Of a DNA stretch of 64,000 bases, positions 11,446 to 22,700 are shown piece by piece (positions within the stretch are counted from its first letter, which is position 1; the number at the start of each line of letters is the position of its first letter). Source of the DNA: Lytechinus pictus (taxonomy: Eukaryota; Echinodermata; Echinoidea; Temnopleuroida; Toxopneustidae); assembly GCF_037042905.1 (NCBI RefSeq), contig NC_087262.1, positions 22,977,501 to 23,041,500 of the forward strand, written 5' to 3'. The notes below the pieces were generated by a model. The model had not been told where the DNA came from and did not search any database. It saw only the letters and a program-made list of their open reading frames with translations. A program made the position numbers and the translations under genes.

Positions 11446-13923
11446 CGGCACTTGGGTTGTATAAGCGGTTTTTTCCCCCGAGTACTTCCTCGATTGGAAA
11501 AATGCTAATGTTTCATTTGATTAGATCTCGCATGGTTCCCCATTAATTTTATATGACTCTTTGGAGCCTCTCACTGACAAATGCCGCTCATTGATACTAA
11601 ACGGGCAAGTTTTAAGACGATTAAAAAACATTAAGATAATAGCCAAGCGAAGCATTCCTTACTGGAAATGGGTAGCACATTTTGAAAGCTACACATTTTG
11701 AAAGCATACACTCTGCCCAAAATTTGAATATTCTGTGTTCGGCTTTGAATGCTAATGATGTGACAAAATGAGAGACAAAGAGCATGAAATTGGAACTTAG
11801 AATATCTGACCTGTTGCCATGGTTTCTAATTACTTTATCATAATGTAATGCCGTTTGTTCATTTCTAGAATTAATCTTGTTTTTATGAGGTGTTGGCCAT
11901 TATAAACGGAACATTACAGTACTCGGGTATTCCATCAAAGTAGCCTTTTTTTAAGCAACTTCTTTCTGTTGCATTTTATCAGAAAGTTATTGTGTAATTG
12001 AATTACCAGATGAATGTTGACTGATAGTAGTAACACTTGAAGTCAGCTTTGCAATCGAATTAATGTCTTCCAAATAATTAGGTTGTTAAGATTTATTAAT
12101 CATCAAAGTATTATGTTCTTCTACTTCTTCTGGTGGCAATGTATCTAATAATATTGTTCTAATTATTTTATTGTATTTTAAAAGATATCTCTTTTTTATA
12201 TAGAATATGCATTAATGTTTCTGTCGCTAATTTGCAATTTACAGGGTATACATTGTTATTTTGTTTTTCTTGGCTTATAATCCATGCATAAAGATATCGA
12301 TGAAGTGAAAGATCGACGATTTCGCACAATACATGTATTTCAAGAAATAATATATCACTGTGGCGTTAAATAGGAATCTTACAATTCTGTTTTTTTTTGT
12401 CGTTAATGCCTTTTTTTTTTGCTTTGATAATGAACCATGCAAAAAGAATTACCTTTTCTCTAAAATCATATCGATAACGATAAAAATCGACGATTCCGCA
12501 CATTTCAAAATTATATCACCATTGCGTCAAATAGGAATAGTACAATTTTCATTTTTTGTTTCTTTCCTGATTTTTATGTCAAACCTTTATCCCTCATACA
12601 CGGTGCCAGTTACACAAAGAGTATACGTTTAAACGCAAGTCCAAATATCAATCGCATATCTCGAATGCGTGCTTTTGATTGGTTGTAGAGTAAATTACGT
12701 TTGATTTAAGATTTGTGCTTGATTGCCACTCGTTCTGCAACCACGGGCCCCTGAAAACCAAGAATATTTGTATTCTACTCCCAGGTTCTACCGATCAATG
12801 CAAGCGGGTAGTTTATCAGTAAAACATAGGTTTGCGAAATTGTTAATCGTATGAGAATGTCGGATATATTTTGTTGTTCGAGTAGTTTAAGGATACTTTC
12901 TTCCCCTTTTGCGTAGCTTTATGATGGTTTAATAGTTCTACAGCTGTACAGTGTGTGGTAAATAATACGACAAATGAATGACATCTATTATACATTTTAT
13001 AAATCTTTATAAAGAAGAATAATGATTAAATATATATTTTTGCAGTTGTGATAACATTTACTACATGTGTCTATGGAATGGGTATCAATATTGAAGCAAA
13101 TATTTATAATAAAATCTTGTTACTTTTAATAAAGACGAGTAAAAATGTCTGATCATTTTGTTTTAGATATACATGTAGTTTTATTGAAACAAAACGAAGG
13201 ATGACAACGGACAAAATTATTCCATTAAAATCTATCGCAATATGGAATCCTAGTTTCTTCTTGGAAAATCGGAATGTGATACCATAATCAAGTTGTCAAA
13301 CGATTGCAAAATTTCTACAGAAATCCATATTAATTTAATGAAAACGAAATCTGGAAATGGATTTCAACTAACCAGTGCATGACCTTTGAAGGAGGGTGCT
13401 ACCATCACTGAATTACTTTAACGGGGTGCATTTTGTTGGTCTCGTAACGAAGAATTGCGAATTTCCAAGACTTATTCTCTTAACGAGTTCCTCGTTCATG
13501 TAGATCCAAACGCTAATGATTAGCAAATAATCTCATTCATATTCAGAAAAAGTAGATAAAAGGCATATAGTAAACACACAGTAAAAAATGCGCATTGTGA
13601 GTGTATTCACTGTAAAATGTTGTTCATAATGGAATTAACCTCGTTTTTTACTGAGAGGTTCAGTTCAAGAAGTGTAAGCATTGCAAATACCATGAATACA
13701 GGCTTGTGTTCTTTGTTCCTGGACGTATCGCAACGTGTACATATTTGATAAGACCATGTATGTTTTTTTTTAATATTCTAGTTGGAAATTATAAGAGCAA
13801 TTCTTACGATACCTCATCAGAAAGTGTGAGGTCTGAATAAAAGTCTATCAAAACAGTACCAAACTAGATGTCTTGATTATAAGCAATACTCCAATATAGA
13901 CCTACTAAAGTTCGTTTGTCTGA

Positions 13924-14980
13924 TTATAGAGGTTTTCGAAGCAGCTTCAAAAACTGTACAACATCGGATGCTTTCCTCCTCATCTTCGCCATCGCAGGAG
14001 ATTTGTTGCTTGCTCTTTTTCGAGTAACAGAATCAGCCGATCCTCTGTTGTAATAAAGATGTGTTGGGACTCCACCGGTGTAACTCATTGGGACTTCCGG
14101 CTTTTCTAAGGAACTGGTGCCATTGTTACCGTCACCGTTAGCAGCACCCGCCTTTGGTCTGACACTGGTGCCCTTGTCATTGACCGAGTCCTTGTCGTAC
14201 CGAAAATGATTTGGATGGAAGTTTTCTTTTTCCGTTAAAAGCGGCGAGGATTCGATTTTCTGTTGCTGCTTTTCCATTGATCCCCGGCTCTTCTTAATTA
14301 GCTTTTTGTTTGAGGTTTTCTTGAAGGTCTCTCTCGTCATCGTGTTCTGTTCAACTTCAGACAACACATAGTTTGCACCTTGAGGGCGCCTTCGGGTGTC
14401 TTCGTGCTCGGTTCGGACTTCGGTTGATGTTGCTGCAGCTGTGCATGACTGCGTCTTACGATAGGCGCCAAAGCTGCATTCTGCTTCGAGATCAGCACCC
14501 CACCTCGAAGTGGCGGGAGAAGCCGAAACAGATAAGCGCGGTGATTGGTCGAAGTAGTTCTCACGTGACAAACATCGCCCAACGCTCACCCAATCATTGA
14601 TGGAAATATCTGATAAGCTATTGCCGCAGACATTTGTGTTAGTGACCGAATGAATTCCAGAATTTTTCTCCACACGACTTAAGAAACTGTCAGTGTTTGC
14701 CATTGTATACGAGCTTGGTTCACCAGAAACACATCCACTCACAGTATCTTTGTCTTCTCCCTTTATATCTGACTGATCGGTTGGTTCTGATCCGTACTTC
14801 GAGAATAGTTGACTCTTGAAAGTGGCGAGGTAGTCCGAAAGTATCTCCAATACCTTTCTACGAATACGTTGCATATAACCTTCTTCGTCATCAATTTTCG
14901 GATCTTCTAGATTCTCTGTAAGGCTTTGGTTAATCTTTGAATGTCGAGCACATGGACACCAGCTCTCCTCGAGCAATTTC
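13924..14980 (-). CDS. Unrecognised 401-aa protein, terminal exon
   Basis: The largest uninterrupted coding frame in the window apart from repeats. It begins after the acceptor CTTCTACAG with KLLEESWCPCARHSKINQSL and runs 351 residues to TAA. Base composition is more GC-rich than the flanks. The other open frames on both strands here are shadows. Confidence 0.85.
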
Positions 14981-16491
14981 CTGTAGAAGTAATTTCAGAA
15001 ACATCAGGAGATGATGATTAAACAAAATTTAGTTCCACGTATGAAAGTGAAAAGGGTGGAGAGCCTATGTAGTAGCATGTTCTACACTTCTACTATGATG
15101 ACATATATCACTACGAAATGCGTCCCTATGTCCTCTTTGAAAGGAACATAAAAGGGAAAGAAATAAAGCGAAGAAACCAATTCATCATTGTTCATTAAAC
15201 TAAGAGAGAGAGATGAAAAACTAAAAAAATGTAATGGAAATACCAATTTTGCATTTGCTTTCAAAATTGTATTTGAAAAGGCAAATTATTAGTTCAGGGC
15301 TTCAGGCCAAGTTAATACATATACAGGTAAGAAAACACAGACCATTTTTAGCATTATTTTAACACTGTATAACAAATCGTTTGAAATCACGTGCAAACAT
15401 TCAGTGTTATACCTGTAAATATGATCGCAGAGTTTATCTATGAGAGCGTTGACGTCGTCTTTAGTTCCAAATGGCTCGCCGCTCTGTGCTCTCTGGAATA
15501 TATCAGCTACCTGATCTTCCAAGTTCAGTCTATTATCTGAATTTTTAAGAAATTTAAGAGAGAAATAAAAATGGACTAAAGGGGTTCACTGCAACCCCCC
15601 CCCCCATAGAAATATATAAATTAACAATATTAATAAATAAATGATAATAATTAAAGTAATAATAATGATGATGGTGATGTTGATGGTGATGATGTTGATA
15701 ACAATAATAATGATAATAATAATATTGATAATGATGATGTTAATAATAATATTAATATCAATAGAAGTAAAAGGGCAGATGACTTGTCCAGAAACGTTAC
15801 ATCGTTTTCGATAAGTTTAAGAAAAAATCAAGAATGATAGCAATCAGATTTTAAATATTAATTTGTCCTATAACATTGAAACGATTTCTATATAGCTTTC
15901 GGCGCTTTAAGAATACTTTATGATTACCCCAGTCATCGGATTGTGGCTCGCCAGCACACAAAGTAGGGTCCTATGCACATTCCCCACTCCCTGGTGAGTA
16001 TTCAAACAAGAGTTTTCATGCTCAATATTCTAGTCATCCCGAGTACATTTGTTGTCGCATCCTATCGGACTGGGTACACAATTCTATTTAAGCTTTTAGC
16101 ACTTTTTAGCAAAGTTATGAAAAAAAACGTTTTATCTACCAAATATAGTTTCGCGCTTATCTATTCTTCTGGCAGAGAAATCCTGTCTTCAATCTCAAAC
16201 ATTTCTTTAATCAGCAAATAATAATTAAATGATTAGATCAATTTGCTTACATTACATTAACACGGGTAAATGTATATCACCAAATAAACTTATGATAAAA
16301 ACTACACTGTTCTACAGAAATTCCCCTACGGGGTTGTATGGCTATTATTACCCGACTATATATATTTGAGTCCCATCTTATGTGCTTTATCAAAATGAAA
16401 TAGAAAATAATTTGCGTTGACCTGAAATATTTCTTACAGAGTTGATTTTAACTCGAAGTGCCTTACCTCTTTCTCCACTGTCATTGGACAT
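13924..16491 (-). CDS. Unrecognised 401-residue protein: helical N-terminal region, basic disordered C-terminal part
   Basis: Three exons on the minus strand (16491-16467, 15536-15413, 14980-13924) join in phase. The split codons are G|AT (Asp9) and AG|G (Arg50). I do not recognise the protein. Residues 10-112 look helical and conserved in style: LEDQVADIFQRAQ, DVNALIDKLCDHIYRKLLEE, then a basic helix with QRIRRKVLEILSDYL. The rest is rich in Ser, Asn and Lys. There is a basic cluster at residues 269-282 (KKTSNKKLIKKSR, nuclear-localisation-like), a KENFHPN sequence at 301-307 and a basic amphipathic C-terminus (KMRRKASDVVQFLKLLRKPL). The start is the only in-frame ATG in the first exon. The frame stays open upstream to a possible acceptor at 16567, so extra N-terminal exons are not excluded. 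The gene converges on ACSL and diverges from the Frizzled-domain gene. Confidence 0.72.
15413..15536 (-). CDS. Unrecognised 401-aa protein, second exon
   Basis: The acceptor is an AAATTCAG on the minus strand and the donor is CAG|GTATAA. The exon reads NRLNLEDQVADIFQRAQSGE, then PFGTKDDVNALIDKLCDHIY. Phases match both neighbours. Confidence 0.72.
15645..15770. repeat. Imperfect ATA/ATG trinucleotide tract
   Basis: Mixed TGATGG, TGATAA and TAATAA units in the first intron of the unrecognised minus-strand gene. Confidence 0.75.
16467..16491 (-). CDS. Unrecognised 401-aa protein, first coding exon
   Basis: ATG at 16491 gives MSNDSGER plus one base of Asp9, then a GTAAGG donor. Upstream of the ATG the frame is open back to 16566 (NALVKCINILPAREN and so on), where TTTCCAG could be an acceptor. 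This exon may therefore start at 16566 if the gene has more 5' exons. Confidence 0.6.
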
Positions 16492-16699
16492 AATTCTATA
16501 TTTTATTTGATCTCCGAGTACATTTTCCCTTGCCGGAAGAATATTGATACATTTTACAAGAGCATTCTGGAAACAAAATCTGGAATCTAAGTTTACCCTT
16601 CCTTAAATATTTCTAAGACTCGGCCTTAATCCTGCAAAGTATGTGACGTATATGATTCATCGTTTATACAGAATTACGTAAAGACATTTATTTGCAATG

Positions 16700-16810
16700 G
16701 ACCTGTTGCTAGGAACTGCGCAAAAAATATTTTCGGCCTATATCTGCGCAGTATGCGCCATCATATGTGTGACGTCACAATGGATGATGTCATTCTTGCG
16801 CGTGCGCACT
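16700..16810 (-). promoter_or_regulatory. CpG-rich putative promoter with CRE, NRF1-like and X-box-like motifs
   Basis: About 210-320 bases upstream of the minus-strand ATG lie a perfect CRE palindrome TGACGTCA (16770-16777) and TGCGCGTGCGCA (16797-16808, fits the NRF1 consensus). A spaced TGCGCAGTATGCGC lies at 16745-16758. GTTGCTAGGAAC (16705-16716) is one mismatch from an RFX X-box. The cluster lies in CpG-rich sequence inside an AT-rich region. No TATA box is obvious. The motifs are seen; their function is inferred. Confidence 0.5.
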
Positions 16811-17583
16811 AATCACCGATAGAGATCGATCGTGATCGATGAAAAGGTTTGAACTTTGAACTGTACGATGAGCTCTTATTATGAGAGAGATCGAGAGAGA
16901 AAAAAATATTGTAATGGTGGCAAAGTTTATAATTCCCAACACTGGCGGTACAGATGGGGGGGGGGGGGGGTGATGGGGCGCATGGACCCCCAAAAAAATC
17001 ATGACAAAGGGAAAAAGGAGAAAAAGGAAGAAAAAGAAATGTTGAAATAATGATACAGTATGACTTTATGAATATTATGTCAAAATCTATCACAAAATTT
17101 GATTTCTGTATCCCAAAGGCAAAAATTTTGCTCGCTCGCAACTTTTTAAAAATTTGTGGCTTATCACGCCGCTGCTTCCTAAGAATTCTTATTCTCTTCG
17201 ATTCCCCATCTTATTGTTAGGATTGATTAATAGAAAGGCCTTAATTGTTTCAAGATTATGTGCCATACTTTTAGAAAGCATTAGTAATGTGGAAAAAAAC
17301 TTAAGGGCCCCTTTTTTTGCAATATGAAAAAGAAATCGACATTTTCGTAACGTAATTAATTCTGAAAATTAAGTAATATGCAAAATAAGCACTGGTGTTG
17401 AAGATTAAAATATGTTTTTTCCTCATTAAAATGCATTTCCATGGAAAATGAATGCTTTAGTGCCCCCTGTAAAATATAAAACTATTGATATACCAGTGCT
17501 TTTATATTTAAATTAAAAACGACGCAGAAATATCTTTCTAAATGTTTAGCTTTCACTCAGTGGAAATAAAGGTTTATTTCCAA

Positions 17584-17995
17584 TCGGTCTAATGACAATT
17601 CGTCCACTTACCAACTCGTCTTGGTCCACCATCATTCTGTTCGTCCACTATCCACATGGTCTAATTGCCATTTCGTCCACTCACCATTTCGTCTAATAAC
17701 CAGTTGGTCCAATAGCCACCCAGTCCATATACCATTTGGTTTAATTGAATCCAGTGTTAATTTGGTAAAATGATTGAAATGAAATGGGTATTAGACCAAC
17801 TGGTTACAAGACGAAATGGTCATAGACGAACTGGTGATAAGACGAAGTGATGATTGGACTAAAAGGTTATTGGACCAAATGGTTGTTAGACGAAGTGTTG
17901 ATGGACGGAATGGCATTAGACTAAATGAAGGTAGACCATGTGATGAGTTGGCAGTAGACGAATTGGCAATTTACCGAAATAAATGTTTCATTCGG
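17584..17995. repeat. Foldback array of alternating GTCCAnnTGG / AGACGAAnTGG units
   Basis: The left half (17584-17750) repeats TTCGTCCACT, GGTCTAATTG, CCATTTCGTC and CCAGTTGGTCCAATAGCC. The right half (17780-17970) repeats AGACGAAATGG, TTGGACCAAATGGT and similar. The halves are inverted copies. Unit spacing is about 20-30 bases. A reading frame at 17816-18010 is a by-product. Confidence 0.65.
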
Positions 17996-18182
17996 AACTA
18001 TCCGAAATAGCGCCACTTTTTCCTTAAGAGTTAATCCGGAAAATATGTATTATTTCAAATTGCGATCGGCGGTAAAGTGAGGAGGTCAGAATAAAATTCA
18101 AATATAAAAAGATGCCATACTCATGAATGTCAATTGTGATTGTATGATCTTTTTGTATTCAATTGGATCACTTTTTTTTCCT

Positions 18183-18213
18183 CCCCCCCCCTTTTTTTTT
18201 TTTGGGGGGGGGG
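18183..18213. repeat. C9-T12-G10 homopolymer hairpin
   Basis: A run of nine C, twelve T and ten G in direct succession. The C and G runs can pair around a T loop. Confidence 0.85.
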
Positions 18214-19141
18214 ACTTACTTGAAAAATCATAATAGAGACTTCCCGACCTATGGCCGGCGGGTGCCTTCTCAAACTGATTTCTTTATTTATTTCATTTTT
18301 AATTTTTTTTCTGAATGTTTTTTGCCTTATTTCTAATTCTAATCATTAGTGTAAATAAATTTCAATGGAGATCCCATCTTGTATATAGCAAAAGAAGAAT
18401 ACTATGAGATGTATTTATTATACTTTTCAGGATTTTACCATTTTATATCTATTTTTATGAACACTCACTTGTTGTCACCCTAAATGAAACGATAATCAGA
18501 AAATAACACGGACCAGCGTTTCATTTTCTTGTTATTTTTATTAAGTGAAGGTCAACCCGGAAAGCCGGTTATTGATAATGATAGGCTGGGAATGACAATT
18601 TGTATTTACTGGTTATTTCAAACTTCCGCTGCCAGTAGCGTTACACAAGTGGCCATCTGGTTATTTTGATATTTTAAATTAATCCAATTTAACACAACAA
18701 TGGATATATGACTGATAGTGTTCGAAGTAGGTACAAACCACGTACATAAACCCTTATCATTTTTTATTGATTATGTTACTCGTTTCGTTTCCCTTATCTA
18801 GTATTTGAAATGAAAATTCAACATTGAAAATCCATGGGTGGATATCCCTGGAGCCCCCATCGTATTTGATTTTTTTACAGCAACTATTGAGAGAGGTAGT
18901 CTCGTTACCCCCTAATCTAAAGTGACGAGAAATCTCTAGTTTAATCCTATGGTACAATCCCATCCACCGCATATTCTACACCCCCTGCCACCTCGTCAAA
19001 TTGCATGCAGCTATCTATAGCTGGCGCTCTATCAACGTAAGTTTGCCTGCCAGAAAAAGTTGTCTGCTGCTTGTTGCATGGAAGCCCAAGATATGTGTGT
19101 TTTATTCCTGTCAAATCACCTCTCCAAAAGCTTGTTTTAAG

Positions 19142-19202
19142 ATGAAACCGTTACATTTCTTGTGCCGAATTATAATTGGATATACCATAGGAGTCACTTC
19201 AG
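19142..19202 (+). CDS. Frizzled-domain protein exon 1: signal peptide
   Basis: ATG followed by 20 codons: MKPLHFLCRIIIGYTIGVTS, then G|GTAAGT. The split G joins TG of exon 2 to make Val, giving a signal peptide that ends VYA just before the first domain cysteine (Cys24). The same frame is open upstream to an ATG at 19001, but only the start at 19142 gives a normal N-terminal hydrophobic signal. The exon is assigned by phase and by this fit, 8.8 kb upstream of exon 2. Confidence 0.7.
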
Positions 19203-19704
19203 GTAAGTGGAATATTGTAAGTTAAGTTATTTTCAGTTAAAAGTATGAGTAATGTAAGGACGTGTGCTCAGTCTTTCGAACGCTTATTGCGTGAGCCGCT
19301 CCCCTGATCTTTCGGCAGGAATATTTTAGGAATCGCCTATGACTCTGGCGGGTCCTCGGATGGAAAACGACTCGGATATGCATATGGATGGCCGCGGTAA
19401 TTGCGATTTGTCATATTCCATTTAGGAAGCCGTACAAAAATACAGTATGTTAAGTGTTTAGCAGAGAAGAATACAAGAGAGAGAGAGGGGTTGAATTTAG
19501 ACCAAAGACAAAGTTAGGTTTCGGGGTTTTCGCCAGTGGCAGGGCCATTATTAGACCCCCCCCCTCCAAACAGACAGATTTTGGCTGTTATAGGTTGGAT
19601 ATTTGGAGTATTACTAGGGTAATAATTGTTATGACTGATGATGGTAATCTGAGGTAATGGTGGTCCAGAAACTAGAATTTAGGTCCTGTGTGGTGGTTGC
19701 GTGG

Positions 19705-19735
<31 letters not shown>

Positions 19736-22700
19736 AATATGATGGTGATGATAATATGATGGTGATGATGATGATATGATGGTGATGATGATGATGAATA
19801 TGATGATGATGATGATAATGATGATGTTGGTGATTAGTATGATGATGATGATGGTGTTGGTGATTAGTATGATGATGAATATGATGGCGATGGTGATGTT
19901 TGTGATGGTGATGGGGATGATGATCATAATGATCATGATGATGATTACGATTGTGATGATCATGATGATCATGATGATGTTAATGATGGTGTTGGTGATT
20001 AGTATGATTTGAATATGATGATGATGATGAATATGATGGTGATGATTGATGGTAATGGTGATGATGATCATAATGATCATGATGATTACGATTGTAATGA
20101 TCATGATGATCATGATAATGATGATAAAGATGATGATGATCAAAATTCAAAATCAAATTAAGCTTGAAAACTGGAAATGTAGATTATCAAGTTTCATAAT
20201 TCCTAAATTTGTAAAAAGATGGGGGGGGGGTATGTTTGATTATAGTGTCAAGTGCATCACAGGATGTTATGACTATTTAGGCATCCCCAGAAAGATCCTA
20301 AGATTAGGCAAAATCACTTTGTATAAAGCAAATTTATCCTTCTTCTGGGGCCCGTTTCATAAAGGACTTGCAACTGTTGTAACTTTGCCATTATGGCAAC
20401 TACCATGGTAACATGGCTCAACAGCCAATCAGGATCAAGGTTGCCATGGTAGTTGCCATAATGGCAAAGTTACAACAATTACAACTCTTTATGAAACTGA
20501 CCCCAGATCAGCTCTTTGCTGCAGAGCCTTATGATCTTCTGACAGGAAACACTTAAAAAATTGTTGATTTTTTTTTAATAAATAATAATGATAATAATAT
20601 AGGGTATTTATATTGCGCACATATCCACCTTGTTAGGTGCTCAAGGCGCTCCTATATTACCCGGCTAAGCTAGGCGTTCATAAACACAGAACACATAAAG
20701 AAAGTGATGAGGTAGTACATTGAATGAAAAGCATCTTTGCACAGTTATACACACTGTATCCGAAATTTACAAATGTGGACTGGAAAAGTGATAAAAGCTT
20801 TAGAAAGAGAGAAAATTAATAACAGTATACATAATGAGGGGATTTGTTTCACTTCCTTTTTATGAATTTTATTTTAGACAAAAAATTCCTACCATTATGT
20901 CACTTTAATGATAATCATGCCTTGTAGTTTTTCTGTGGAGCTGATTCAGCTTTTAAGGTACAGATACAGTATGTCAGTGATTGCATATTTTCTTTATGAA
21001 TTTTGCAATCCCATTTTATTTATTGATTTGAAGGCGGTCATGCAGGACTGCATCTTCTTCCAGTTAGAGGTCAACAAGTTCTGATTGCAGTTTGAGCGAT
21101 CTTACCCAGAATATAATCAATATGGAATGAGTGTTGTTTTTACCGGACATGGTTGTGAGTGGATAGATAGAAAGATGGAGTGAGAAAGATAGAGAGACAG
21201 GATGGGGGGGGGGGGTGCAGGGGTCATGATTTAATTACCTAAATATCTCAGTTATTCTTCTTTAGTTTTGATGGAAAAGATTAAGAGTTGTGGTTCTTTA
21301 TTTCCTTCATAGATGTGTACAGGCATAGATGCACTTTATTATTATCATTTACATTTTTTTTTCTATATTGAGGAGGCTCATGAGGGGGAGGGGGTAATTG
21401 TATGACATTTGGATTTATGTAGGAATGCACATTTACTTTTTATTATAGGCTTAGTACAAGATTAATTAAATTTCAAAGCTTAATTTAATTTCCATCAAGA
21501 AATTATTGTTAGGTTGACAATACAATTGAATAATATACCTATGTCAATCTACTCCCATTTTTTTCCATCTCACCAGCAGAGTTTTATTCTGTAATATTGT
21601 GAACCAGTGTGTACATATATTAAACAATAAATTCAAATTTGTCCACACAGATATTCTGTTTTATTCCACATGTTCAATATATTCTTTCATGCCTATGTTT
21701 TACTCAAAGGAAAATTTGACTCTCTGCATAATTAGGGCTGGCTGGAGTGGAGTCCATTTCACATGGTCATACTGAATGGCTAATCAAGTAATCGACCCCC
21801 TGGAATTTTAAATTATATTTCACTCCACCTAGAAAGTTATACTGAACCATGCAACTAAGCCAAGATAAAAATCCATTTAGAGGTCCTATTTTTAGACATA
21901 ATGGATGTTGTTGCGTACTCAGTCGATCTTTCTTGACCCAGCCTTTTCTGAATGACCCAGGTCAATCATTTGACCAAGCTACGATTCCACTATCAATGCA
22001 TGGACTCTGATATTAGTGGGCCAAACTCCTTGGACTATAATAATTCAGTTTTCATCAGGAAAGCTTTAAGAGCTGAATACTAAAAAGATGGAAATGTATT
22101 AATTTAGAAGAACTTCAGTGACCACCCTGATATCTGAATGATCATTTTAGTCACTCCAAATCAGTATTAAAAACTCAAAACACATTTCAATCCACTGCAC
22201 CCTGCATTCAATCTAATTGTTCATTTTCTCTCTGTGTCTACTCCCTCACCTTTGCGTTTTAAGCAGCGTATATTTCAAACAAAAATGGCTCTCAATTCTA
22301 CTCTCCTTCATAGAATAAAATTGTTTATTTTTTACACAAAGATAAGCTTTGCAAGGCATTGTAGGCTGATGCATTCAAACCTAATGCACAAAGCTTGGAG
22401 CTTATGTAAGTCTGTGGACTTGGACTAATGGAAACTCGGTCAAAACATATATTCTAACGATCCATCATCAGCTCTATAGGCTCTATAGTGATGTAGTCCC
22501 TCACCTCACATTGACCCTGCGATTTGGAGGAGTGCCCAAGTTTGTAATTGTAGAATTATTCCCACTCCACAAGACATCCATGAGAATAGCAAACAAGGCT
22601 TTGAATTTCACCATGTACATTGAAACCCTTTCCCTTGATGTTATGATTGAATCAAGAAAATAAGATGACACAGGGGAGCATTTCATGAAACAGGTAGTCA

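Larger units (their letters stand above)
10807..13923. other. Convergent intergenic region
   Basis: AT-rich sequence between the ACSL stop and the stop of the convergent minus-strand gene. It holds the ACSL 3' untranslated region, one short foldback repeat (11283-11445) and a diverged local duplication (12282-12560). I see no exon here. Confidence 0.6.
16567..19141. other. Divergent intergenic region
   Basis: About 2.6 kb between the two divergent gene starts. It contains the CpG-rich promoter-like stretch (16700-16810), a foldback array (17584-17995) and a C-T-G homopolymer hairpin (18183-18213). The last part probably holds the 5' untranslated region of the Frizzled-domain gene. Exact transcription starts cannot be read. 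Confidence 0.5.

Noticed and set aside
14337-14600. Frames on both strands inside the terminal exon of the minus-strand gene
   Set aside because: Shadows of the longer frame that joins in phase with its upstream exons.
19360-19396. Possible alternative first exon, MENDSDMHMDGR followed by G|GTAATT, in the same phase as exon 1
   Set aside because: It would join exon 2 in frame but gives no signal peptide, which makes no sense for a disulphide-rich extracellular domain. It could still be transcribed.
19679-20143. A 154-codon Ile/Thr-rich minus-strand frame
   Set aside because: It is the GAT microsatellite read on the other strand.
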